This document shows, piece after piece, positions 16,855 to 25,029 of a stretch of DNA of 33,429 bases. Position numbers and translations under genes: made by a program. The notes below the pieces were generated by a model. It made no database searches. It saw only the letters and a list, made by a program, of their open reading frames with translations, and had not been told where the DNA came from. Source of the DNA: CAZMFZ01 sp964565665 (GTDB lineage Bacteria; Bacteroidota; Bacteroidia; Cytophagales; UBA9547). The stretch is from contig CAZMFZ010000026.1 in NCBI GenBank assembly GCA_964565665.1, forward strand, positions 1 to 33,429. The letters run 5' to 3'. Each line of letters begins with the position of its first letter. Within the stretch, counting starts at the first letter, position 1.

Positions 16855-18492
16855 ATGGCAATTAGTATTAAGGAAATATTGACAAAATTGCCTTTACATC
16901 CCGGTATATATAAATATTTTAATAAAGCAGACGAACTGATATATGTTGGCAAAGCAAAAAATATCAAGAAGCGGGTAACTAGCTATTTTTCCAAAATTCA
17001 TGCCGATAGTAAAACCCGCTCGCTCGTAAATCAGATTGAGAAAATTGAGTTTATAGTAGTAAACTCTGAATCTGATGCCCTTTTATTGGAAAATAATCTG
17101 ATAAAAACATATCAGCCCAAATACAATATTTTGTTGAGGGATGACAAAACGTATCCATACATCCTCATCACCAAAGATAGATTTCCAAAAATATATTCTA
17201 CAAGAAAGCTAATACCTGAAAAAGGCGAACATTTCGGGCCTTTTTCAAGTGTGGGAGCTATGCACACAGTACTTAATCTGATTAAGAAACTGCTCACGAT
17301 TCGCAATTGCGATTTGAATCTTTCAGAGAAGAATATTGAAAAACAAAAATTCAAAAAATGCCTCGAATTTCACTTGGGCAACTGCAAAGCCCCATGCGAA
17401 GCTTTACAGACTGAAGCAGATTATGTGAATGATATTGAGCAAGCTAGAGTAATTTTAAATGGCGATTTGGGGGTGGTGAAGCGTTATTTTTCTACTCAAA
17501 TGAAACAAGCTTCAGAAAAGCTCGACTTTGAGAAAGCCCAAAAAGCCAAATGGAAGCTTGAGCTACTTGAAAAATACCAAAGCACATCGCTTATATTCAA
17601 TACCAATCTGAAAGACCAACACGTGATTACTTTTAAAAGTTATGAGCGTGACTGCTATATAAATGTGCTAAAAATTGCTTTTGGTAGAATAGTACAATTA
17701 AAAACGCTTGATTTTCAACGCCTAGCAGATGAAACTGATGAAGAAATATTTGCTACCGCTTTTGTGCAATTGGTTGATGAATGGCAGCTCAGAAAGCAAA
17801 ACATCATTTCGAATGTGAAAATTGAGCTGGGTGAATTGGAAGTAAAACTGAGCATTCCACAAATAGGCGAGAAAAAGGCTTTGATTGAGCTTTCGCTTAA
17901 AAATATTGAGTTTTACAGGAAAAACAATACGCCAGAAGAGCCAAAAGAAAGCTCGGAAATGAGAATTTTGGAACAAATGAAGAAGGATTTGAATCTCAAA
18001 GATTTGCCAACCCATATCGAATGTTTCGACAATTCAAATATAAGTGGCACTACGCCAGTGGCTGCAATGGTGTGTTTTAAAAATGGCAAGCCTTCGAAAA
18101 AAGACTGGCGACATTACAATATCAAAACCGTAGTAGGGCCAAACGATTTTGCCAGTATGGAAGAGATTATTTTCAGGCGATATTCAAGATTAGTAGCCGA
18201 AAACCAACCATTACCCAATTTAATAATTATAGATGGGGGCAAAGGGCAATTGGCTTCGGCCATCAAATCGCTTCAAAAGCTGCAATTGTACGGACAAATA
18301 CCAATAGTTTCAATTGCGAAAAGGCTAGAAGAAATTTATACTCCCAATGATGATTTGCCTTTATTATTGAGCAAAAAATCGGAAACACTCAGGCTTATTC
18401 AGAAAATAAGAGATGAAGTTCACCGATTCGGTATTACTTTCCACCGCAACAAGCGAGATACTATTAAAGACAAGGTTAAAAAAGTGAAATAA
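16855..18492 (+). CDS. uvrC: Excinuclease ABC subunit C, lacking the C-terminal HhH domain
   Basis: UvrC makes both incisions in nucleotide excision repair after UvrAB locate damage. Domains in order: the GIY-YIG nuclease (about 12-93, with HPGIYKYF and IYVGKAKNIKKRV), a four-Cys group Cys152, Cys169, Cys177 and Cys181 that matches the Fe-S cluster site of E. coli UvrC, the UVR UvrB-binding motif (about 204-240), and the RNase H-like nuclease (about 385-530) with CFDNSN (Asp392), IDGGKGQ (Asp460) and RDEVHRFGITFHR. The protein then ends after NKRDTIKDKVKKVK at residue 545. Typical UvrC proteins run on for about 55 residues into a helix-hairpin-helix DNA-binding domain, and I see no trace of it in any frame after the stop. 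The 3' end therefore looks replaced, next to a disturbed stretch of DNA. Confidence 0.93.
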   Translation: MAISIKEILTKLPLHPGIYKYFNKADELIYVGKAKNIKKRVTSYFSKIHADSKTRSLVNQIEKIEFIVVNSESDALLLENNLIKTYQPKYNILLRDDKTYPYILITKDRFPKIYSTRKLIPEKGEHFGPFSSVGAMHTVLNLIKKLLTIRNCDLNLSEKNIEKQKFKKCLEFHLGNCKAPCEALQTEADYVNDIEQARVILNGDLGVVKRYFSTQMKQASEKLDFEKAQKAKWKLELLEKYQSTSLIFNTNLKDQHVITFKSYERDCYINVLKIAFGRIVQLKTLDFQRLADETDEEIFATAFVQLVDEWQLRKQNIISNVKIELGELEVKLSIPQIGEKKALIELSLKNIEFYRKNNTPEEPKESSEMRILEQMKKDLNLKDLPTHIECFDNSNISGTTPVAAMVCFKNGKPSKKDWRHYNIKTVVGPNDFASMEEIIFRRYSRLVAENQPLPNLIIIDGGKGQLASAIKSLQKLQLYGQIPIVSIAKRLEEIYTPNDDLPLLLSKKSETLRLIQKIRDEVHRFGITFHRNKRDTIKDKVKKVK

Positions 18493-18640
18493 GATTTTTC
18501 AGCCAGATCTAGAATGTAAGCAAATCACAGACGAACGATTGGCTGGCGGCAACTGAATAACGCGTACTATTTCCACCGCACTATTAAAATATACACAGTT
18601 GCCAGCCATATCTCGAAAGCTTAAGGGACACATTGGTTTT
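18493..18640. repeat. Repeat-bearing junction between truncated uvrC and a truncated receptor gene
   Basis: The stretch contains an inverted repeat: GGCTGGCGGCAACTG (18541-18555) pairs with CAGTTGCCAGCC (18596-18607) over 12 bp with a 3-nt bulge. It also contains an imperfect direct repeat: CAGCCAGATCTAGAA (18500-18514) and CAGCCATATCTCGAA (18603-18617), 13 of 15 identical. Both flanking genes are broken at this point. It could be the footprint of a lost mobile element or of a deletion, but no transposase or clear element end is recognisable. Confidence 0.6.
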
Positions 18641-19445
18641 GAGCAATAGCTATCTGATCCCACTCTTCACAAAATCGAAAGTGCCAATTGCCAATACTTC
18701 AAGAGATAGTTTAAATGCTACTCAATTTTTACCTAGAACAGGAATTGTTTATTTGCCAAATGCTACAACCTCTATTTACTATGGTTATTCTCAAGGATTT
18801 CAACCGCAATGGGGTTCCAATATGGCTGGTGGCGGACCATTTACTCCTGAAAAAAGCAGGCAGCATGAAATTGGGATAAAAAAGGAATGGCTTGGCCAAA
18901 GGCTTATCACCACGCTTGCATTTTATCATATTCAAAAATTTGATGTACTTGCTCCAGACCCCACAGATACAAACGGAATCAGGCTTACGCAAATAGCAAA
19001 TGCGTATAGCAAAGGAGTGGAGTTTACCGTTCAAGGTAAAGTAACCAAAGGGCTAGATGTGATTTTCAATTACAGCTACAACGAAGCTAGAACTCCGGGT
19101 GATGCAGGTTACGATGGATTTGCTGCAGGTTGGTTTCCGCAAGCACCCAATACCAATACCAATTTGTGGGCAAAATATACGAGGCAAAATGGTGCGTTAA
19201 AAAACTTAGGATTTGGTGCTGGCTTCAATTATTTAAGCAAACGATCTACCTACACGCCCGGCTTTGAAATTCCTGAATTTGTAACCATTGACGCGGCAAT
19301 AAGTTACAAAATAAAAGGGTTTAATGTTTCTGCAAATTTGTACAATCTCACCAACACAAAATATTGGAATGGAGCGTATGGGCCTAGTAATTTATGGCCA
19401 GGCAATCCAAGAAGTTTCAGGCTAACGGTTGGCTATGTTTTCTAA
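18633..19445 (+). pseudogene. TonB-dependent siderophore receptor, 5'-truncated remnant
   Basis: Only the last 260-270 residues of a FhuA-like outer-membrane receptor remain, against a usual 700-800. Recognisable barrel sequence begins near 18660-18720 (FLPRTGIVYLP) and includes YSQGFQPQWGSNMAGGGPF, FDVLAPDPTD, GIRLTQIANAYSKGVE, and the normal end LYNLTNTKYW to RLTVGYVF with the C-terminal Phe needed for barrel insertion. The signal peptide, TonB box, plug domain and two thirds of the barrel are missing, and the apparent start at 18633 is a TTG with no support. It cannot work as a receptor. The PepSY gene overlaps its stop by 11 bp, a usual arrangement for iron-uptake pairs. Confidence 0.9.
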
Positions 19446-20523
19446 ATTAAAAAAAGTTATTAGACAAATTCACTTATGGCTCGGACTTTCGTCTGGGCTT
19501 GTGGTGTTTATTGTTGCCATTACAGGAGCCATTTGGGCTTTTGAGTCAGAAATTTCTGACTTGGTATATTCATACAGAAAAGTAGAACCCAAAGTCGGAC
19601 AGCCAATAATCACTATTTCAGAAATAAAAAAAATTGCTAAAACCCAGCTAAATACTGTAAAAAGTATTGCATTTTTAGGATACGATCGCAGTATTAAAGT
19701 TTTAGAATGGATTGAAATAAACGAAAAGTGCATTAACAATTATGTTTATTTAAATCCATATACAGGAGAACTTTTAAAATCAGAACATAACGAACCTGAT
19801 TTTTTTGATGTAGTTGTTGACTTGCATACGACTCTTTTACTGGGAAAAATAGGCAAACAAATCGTTGATTTTGCCACTTTGATTTTTCTAATTTTATTAA
19901 TCACAGGAATTTTTATGTGGTGGCCTATGAAGAAAACTGGTATAAAACAACGAGTGAATTTCGATTGGAAAACGAGTACAAAATGGAAAAGAAAAAACTT
20001 TGACTTACACGCTATTTTAGGATTTTATGCGAGGTGGATTGTTATTTTTATAACCATCACTGGCTTGGCTTGGGGCTTTGAATGGGTTAATAAAAGTATG
20101 TACGCTGTGGCAACATTGGGAGAAGAATATAAGCCATACCCAGAAATTAAATCCATAAGTACTATAGCTGAAAAAAATTCAATCAATTTAGACGATGCTA
20201 TTTTACAATCTGCGCTAAAAATTCATGGCAATCATGTTGAAAGTTGGTATTATTATTTTCCACAGACTAAAGACGAGTCCATTAGTTTGTATTTGAATTC
20301 TGATGCTGATACTTATTATAAAGGAGCCAATTACTTTTTCGATCAAAGGATAGGAAAATTATTATTAAATGAAAACCCGAACGATTTTAACAACAGGCAG
20401 CTACTACGCAATTTGTATTACGATATTCACATTGGTAAAATATTAGGATTACCAGGGCAACTCTTAGTGTTTTTTGCAAGCATAATTGTTGCAAGTCTGC
20501 CTGTAACTGGTTTTTTAATTTGA
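19435..20523 (+). pseudogene. PepSY-associated membrane protein, probably ended early by a nonsense codon
   Basis: The start ATG at 19435 overlaps the receptor stop by 11 bp, so translation was once coupled. The 362-residue product has four membrane segments. It carries the His-containing motifs of the PepSY_TM family (IRQIHLWLGLSSG, VDLHTTLLLGKIG, FDLHAILGFYARW, YYDIHIGKILGLPGQLL). Such proteins, often beside siderophore receptors, are thought to act as membrane reductases for ferric siderophores. The reading frame stops at TGA 20521-20523 directly after LPVTGFLI, and continues in frame with YGRWKKVPISNLKTA to TAG at 20569-20571. Family members usually end 'GFLIWWGR+KK', so the TGA very probably replaces a Trp TGG. 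The loss is only the short cytoplasmic tail, so some function might remain. Confidence 0.75.
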
Positions 20524-20870
20524 TACGGACGGTGGAAAAAGGTACCTATTTCCAACCTGAAAACTGCCTAGAGAAAAAGCGAGGGTGCCTACCCATACTA
20601 TGCCCAGACTTTGACTTTACTATTGCAATATTGAAGGACAGAAGTATCTGGTTAGATATTTAAAAATTAAAAAATAACTCAGCAAAATTATTGAAGTGGT
20701 AAAAGTTCTTGCAATTATTCTTGGCAAGTATTTTTCCCGGATATTCTACGAAAATTAAGAAGCAAGGCTTTTGAACTGTTTATAATAAAGCAAACACCGA
20801 TTTATTTTGGCATTCGAAAACAATTTTCCTATAATTCAATTCGCTCCCTGAATTCCATAGCTGCTACATT
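20524..20870. other. Gene-free stretch after the PepSY gene
   Basis: After the readthrough tail of the PepSY frame (to 20571) there are 299 bp without a credible gene on either strand. The only structure seen is a weak hairpin, CTTGC/GCAAG (around 20711-20731), followed by TATTTTT. It may be the far side of the rearranged segment that starts near 18493. Confidence 0.5.
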
Positions 20871-21617
20871 TTATTTCTTCAAATCTCGCATCAACCTGTT
20901 GGCGAATATAAAATCTTGCAGCTCTTTTACTTCTGTATCAAGAATATTTTTATTGTTGCCTTCCCATAGCTTTTTACCTTGATACATAAATACTACTGCA
21001 TCGCCAATTTCCATTACAGAATTCATGTCGTGCGTTACCACCACAGTGGTAGTGTTGTATTCGTGGGTAAGGTCGTAAATCAGGTTGTCAATTAGAATAG
21101 CAGTTTGTGGGTCGAGTCCAGAATTTGGCTCATCGCAAAACAAATATTTTGGTGTAAGCACAATTGCCCTGGCTATTCCTACTCTTTTTCTCATTCCTCC
21201 CGATAGCTCAGAGGGCATCTTTTTATTCGTGTCTTTTAGTCCCACCCTTTCCAAGCACTGGTTTACCCTATCTTGCTTCTCCGATTTCGGCATACTCGAA
21301 AGCATATTGAGCGGAAACATCACATTATTTTCTACATTCAAGCTGTCGAATAAAGCTGAATTCTGAAAAAGCATTCCCATTTCACGCCTTATATCGGTTT
21401 TTAATTCTGTATCGCCTTGAGTGAAGTTTCTGCCATCATAAAAAATTTCGCCAATATCAGGCTTTATAAGTCCAACTATCGACTTGAGCAATACCGTTTT
21501 GCCTGTTCCCGAAGCCCCAATTATCAAATTCGATTTGCCCTGTTCAAACTTATAGCTCACATCAAACAATACAGGCTTTCCATTAAAAGACTTGGAAATA
21601 TTTTTAACTTCTATCAC
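20871..21617 (-). CDS. ABC transporter ATP-binding protein, MlaF-like
   Basis: The 248-residue ATPase has Walker A GASGTGKT (34-41), Q-loop FQNSALFDS (84-92), signature LSGGMRKRVGIARA (138-151), Walker B YLFCDEPNSGLDP (158-170) and H-loop His196. The style 'LFQNSALFDSLxVxxNVxFPL' and 'SGGMRKRVxIARA' is that of the MlaF/Ttg2A group, which drives phospholipid movement between inner and outer membranes with MlaE permease and MlaD MCE-domain protein. Those partners are not in the window, so the pathway is inferred from the family. It lies 19 bp downstream of hslU on the same strand. Confidence 0.9.
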   Translation of the reverse strand: MIEVKNISKSFNGKPVLFDVSYKFEQGKSNLIIGASGTGKTVLLKSIVGLIKPDIGEIFYDGRNFTQGDTELKTDIRREMGMLFQNSALFDSLNVENNVMFPLNMLSSMPKSEKQDRVNQCLERVGLKDTNKKMPSELSGGMRKRVGIARAIVLTPKYLFCDEPNSGLDPQTAILIDNLIYDLTHEYNTTTVVVTHDMNSVMEIGDAVVFMYQGKKLWEGNNKNILDTEVKELQDFIFANRLMRDLKK

Positions 21618-21636
21618 CTCAAATTTAATTATCTAC

Positions 21637-23067
21637 TTATAAAATATATCTGCTCAAATCTTTGTTTTGAACCAATGCCCCCAATTTATCTACTACTAGA
21701 GCCGCATCTACACTAAGTTTGCTGCCCGATTTTATAATATCTGGCACATCAAACAAAAATTCATTAAGCAAAGTACTCATTACGGTGTGCAATCGCCTGG
21801 CTCCAATGTTTTCTATTTCCGAATTCAACTGCGTAGCTATCTCTGATATTTTCTCAATTGCCTCATCATTAATGTGCAATTCTACTCCTTCCGACTGCAA
21901 TAAAGCATAATATTGCTTGGTAAGCGAGTTTTTGGGTGTTTTCAAAATTTGAATAAAATCATTTTTTGTGAGGCTATTTAATTCTACACGAATGGGGAAA
22001 CGGCCTTGCAATTCCGGTATCAAATCGGATGGTTTCGCCATGTGAAATGCTCCTGCAGCTATAAATAATATATGGTCGGTATTTACCACCCCATATTTTG
22101 TATTTACGGCACTTCCCTCTACAATTGGCAGTAAATCGCGTTGCACGCCTTCTCTACTCACATCTCCTCCATTACTTTTGCTTCCTGAGCGGGCTATTTT
22201 ATCTATTTCATCTATGAAAATGATGCCAGTATTTTCTGTTTTTTTTACGGCTTCTGCTTTCACTTCGTCCATATCTATCATTTTCGATACCTCCTCGTCC
22301 ATCAATATTTTTCTCGCATCGGCAATCGATATTTTTCGCTTCTTTTTTTGCTTTGGAAACATACCGCTTAGTGCCTCTTGTATGCCTTGCATTGCTGCAT
22401 CGTCCATGCCACCTGGGCCGCCAATTACGCCAACATTGGCAGATACTGGCTGCATTACTTCCAATTCTACTTTTCTATCTTCTAGCTCGCCTTTTCTAAG
22501 CTTTTCTCTGAATTTTTCTCTTGTTTTTTCATTTATATCAATGTCTTCATTCGATACTTTTGCATCAATATCTACCTCTTGCATAGGCAAATCAAGGCCA
22601 TTTACGGTAAATTTAGTTTTTGATTTCTCGGCTTTTGCAACCTTTATAGGTGGAATCAGCAAATCAATAATGGCATCTTCTACGGCTTGCTCGGCTTTTA
22701 CTCTTAACTCTTCCTTTTTTCTCAGTCGCACCATATTTACGGCTTGTTCTGCCAAATCACGCACCATCCCCTCTACATCACGACCTACATAGCCCACTTC
22801 CGTAAATTTTGAAGCCTCTATTTTTATAAAAGGAGCATCGGCAAGCTTTGCCAACCTTCTTGCAATTTCAGTTTTGCCCACTCCAGTTGGTCCTATCATT
22901 AATATATTATTGGGCACAATCTCTTTCTTCATCTCATCCGAAGCATTCATTCTTCGCCACCTGTTTCTAAGGGCAATTGCCACATTGCGTTTGGCTTCGT
23001 ATTGTCCAATTATGTATTTATCGAGTTCGGCTACAATTTCTCTAGGCGTTAATTGCTCTATTTGCAT
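21637..23067 (-). CDS. hslU: ATP-dependent protease ATPase subunit HslU (ClpY)
   Basis: This 476-residue AAA+ unfoldase feeds substrates to the HslV peptidase in the cytoplasm. It begins with the typical LTPREIVAELDKYIIGQ (5-21), then Walker A GPTGVGKT (59-66), the pore loop GYVG (92-95), the inserted I domain (about 110-245), Walker B IIFIDEIDK (282-290) and sensor regions (GRFPIRVEL, GARRLHTVM). It ends with the conserved DLSRYIL, whose last residues dock into HslV. hslV is not adjacent in the window. Confidence 0.97.
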   Translation of the reverse strand: MQIEQLTPREIVAELDKYIIGQYEAKRNVAIALRNRWRRMNASDEMKKEIVPNNILMIGPTGVGKTEIARRLAKLADAPFIKIEASKFTEVGYVGRDVEGMVRDLAEQAVNMVRLRKKEELRVKAEQAVEDAIIDLLIPPIKVAKAEKSKTKFTVNGLDLPMQEVDIDAKVSNEDIDINEKTREKFREKLRKGELEDRKVELEVMQPVSANVGVIGGPGGMDDAAMQGIQEALSGMFPKQKKKRKISIADARKILMDEEVSKMIDMDEVKAEAVKKTENTGIIFIDEIDKIARSGSKSNGGDVSREGVQRDLLPIVEGSAVNTKYGVVNTDHILFIAAGAFHMAKPSDLIPELQGRFPIRVELNSLTKNDFIQILKTPKNSLTKQYYALLQSEGVELHINDEAIEKISEIATQLNSEIENIGARRLHTVMSTLLNEFLFDVPDIIKSGSKLSVDAALVVDKLGALVQNKDLSRYIL

Positions 23068-23103
23068 GAAGTATGGGTTGTAATTTTGTATGCGTGTTTA
23101 AAA

Positions 23104-23118
23104 GGCAAGTTGGTTGCC
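23104..23118 (-). terminator. Weak candidate terminator between the histidine kinase and hslU
   Basis: On the minus strand GGCAA (23118-23114), loop CCAAC, TTGCC (23108-23104) and TTTT lie 23 bp after the kinase stop codon. The 5-bp stem is short, so the hairpin may be weak. Confidence 0.35.
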
Positions 23119-23140
23119 AAAAAATGAAAGGGTAATAAAG

Positions 23141-24895
23141 TTAGGCAGATACGGGTTTTTCAAACTCTACGATGAAACTAGTGCCTTTGCCAATTTGGCT
23201 TTCACACCATACTTGGCCGTTCATTGCTTCTACATATCGTTTTACGATTGAAAGTCCCAATCCGGTAGAAGATTCGCCATTGGTAGGCCTTGCAGAAAGT
23301 TTAGAGAATTTTTTGAACAACTTGCTTCTTTCTTCATCATTAATTCCGGGTCCCTCATCTTTCACTTCCGTTCTCACTTTTCCGTTGTCGTCTTGCAATT
23401 TGAGGTAGATGTTTTTGTCGAATGGCGAAAATTTAATGGCATTGGTAATTAGATTTTCCATTACCTGATAATAAAATTCACCATCTACTTTTGCCAAATA
23501 TTTTTTATCGCTGAATTCTGTCTTTATAAATATTTTTTTATTGGCAGCAGATTCTTTTTTTTCAGCTACCAAATTGAGTATCAATTCTGCCAAATCAACT
23601 TCTTTCATGTTGATATTCAAATCTTTTTGCTCTACTGCATTCACATCTAATATCCGGCTTATCATGCTTTTCATTCTTTCTACCGACTTCGACATCAAAT
23701 CCATGTATTTATTTTGCTCCTCTGTGGGATTAGTAAATCGCATTTTGAATACATCGAGCAAGCCTTTCAAATTATTAAGTGGGCTTTTCAAATCGTGTGC
23801 TACTATCCCAATAATGTAGTTTTTTTCTACATTTAATTCAGTCAATTCGAAATTGTTTTTTTCAAGTTGGTGGTTTTGCGTAGCAATTTCATCTGCCTGC
23901 CTGGTAATTTCACTATTTAGTTTCGAAAGCTGATCGTTAGATTTTCTTTTTTGTGTATAGCCTCTATATAAGCTAAAAGCTAGCAAAACCACCAGTAAAA
24001 GACCACCAGCCAATGAAATTGTAATTACTTTTTGCAATTCCAGCTTGGCTTCTTGTTCCTTGAGCGTAAGTTGATCTATTTGATGCTCTCTTTCGAGTAA
24101 TGAAATGGCCATTTGCCTTTCCTTGCTTACTTGGCGTTGATTTTCAAGTTCATCTGATGTTACTTTCAGTGCGATGTCTTTTTTTGAGATAATGGTATTT
24201 GCTTCATGCTTAATAGCTCCAATTTTTTGCTCAGATTCTTGCTTTACAGAAGTCATTTTTTCTTGCTGCAACTCACGGTCGAGATTTTGAAAAAACACAA
24301 AATAGTTAGCTTGTTCTGTTGTATTTCCACTTTTTCCAGCTACTTCTGCCAATCTGCCAAAGCAATCACGCATTAAAGTTTTATCGTTTATTTCAATGCA
24401 AATGGTTTTAGCCTCTTCAAGTACATTCAGTGCCTCGCTATATTTTTCAAGATTTGATAGTGCTTCTGAATAATTAAAAATAGCATCTACAATGGGGCGT
24501 TTTTGCTTCAATTTTTTTCTGAACTCAAGCGACTTAGCAAAGCATTCAGCTGATTTTTGATAATTTTGCATATCGGTATAAATGCTCCCGATTTGAGAAT
24601 GAATGCCTGCAACACCATTTAGATTGCCTATTTCGCTAGAGATACTGAGTGATTTCTGAAAATATTCTAAGGCTTGCTCAAATTTGTTGCTTACCCAAAA
24701 ATGATAGGCCACTTTATTATAAAAGTAAACGGCATCGTTTTTTTGCCCGCTACTTTCAAGGTTAACAGCCTTTTGGCTAAATTCTTCAACTTGCTTTGCA
24801 GTTAACTTTTCTTGTGCAAATACAGTAGCTATGTTGGCTAATAAAAGTATAAAAAATAAAGAACAACTGCGTGTTAGCTGATTCAACGATATCAT
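23141..24895 (-). CDS. Sensor histidine kinase with periplasmic TPR repeats
   Basis: The 584-residue protein has a signal peptide (1-28, ending VFAQ), then about four TPR units (about 30-205, for example KFEQALEYFQKSLSISSEIG), a long coiled coil (about 205-288), one membrane helix (289-311), a second short coiled coil (about 315-358) and a cytoplasmic kinase core. The phospho-acceptor is His367 in IVAHDLKSPLNNL. The ATPase domain has NLITNAIKFSP (481-491, N-box), DEGPGI (513-518) and GLGLSI (545-550). This build is common in Bacteroidota, and the signal is thought to be sensed by the TPR part outside the inner membrane. No response regulator gene lies beside it. A possible -7 box TAAATTTG is on the minus strand at 24919-24912. 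Confidence 0.95.
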   Translation of the reverse strand: MISLNQLTRSCSLFFILLLANIATVFAQEKLTAKQVEEFSQKAVNLESSGQKNDAVYFYNKVAYHFWVSNKFEQALEYFQKSLSISSEIGNLNGVAGIHSQIGSIYTDMQNYQKSAECFAKSLEFRKKLKQKRPIVDAIFNYSEALSNLEKYSEALNVLEEAKTICIEINDKTLMRDCFGRLAEVAGKSGNTTEQANYFVFFQNLDRELQQEKMTSVKQESEQKIGAIKHEANTIISKKDIALKVTSDELENQRQVSKERQMAISLLEREHQIDQLTLKEQEAKLELQKVITISLAGGLLLVVLLAFSLYRGYTQKRKSNDQLSKLNSEITRQADEIATQNHQLEKNNFELTELNVEKNYIIGIVAHDLKSPLNNLKGLLDVFKMRFTNPTEEQNKYMDLMSKSVERMKSMISRILDVNAVEQKDLNINMKEVDLAELILNLVAEKKESAANKKIFIKTEFSDKKYLAKVDGEFYYQVMENLITNAIKFSPFDKNIYLKLQDDNGKVRTEVKDEGPGINDEERSKLFKKFSKLSARPTNGESSTGLGLSIVKRYVEAMNGQVWCESQIGKGTSFIVEFEKPVSA

Positions 24896-25029
24896 ACGCT
24901 CAATAATACAACAAATTTAATATAATATCTTTAACAAATTAATACTGTTAGAAACGTGGGGCTTTAATAAAATGTAATATAAAAGTATTTATGTGTGGTT
25001 GTATCTATAAATAAAATTGTACTTTATTG

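Noticed and set aside
20521..20523. TGA read as tryptophan (alternative genetic code)
   Set aside because: TGA ends other genes here at their normal family ends, such as fic and the class A PBP, so a nonsense change is the simpler reading.
18568..20545. Flanking inverted copies GTACTATTTCCACCG (18563-18577) and CGGTGGAAAAAGGTAC (20529-20544) as ends of a mobile element
   Set aside because: The match is only partial, and the right copy lies in the coding tail of the PepSY gene (GRWKKVP), so chance is likely.
22178..22792. 204-residue Ser/Phe-rich reading frame on the plus strand
   Set aside because: It is the antisense of hslU; the Ser/Phe composition is a mirror of Lys/Glu-rich coding sequence.
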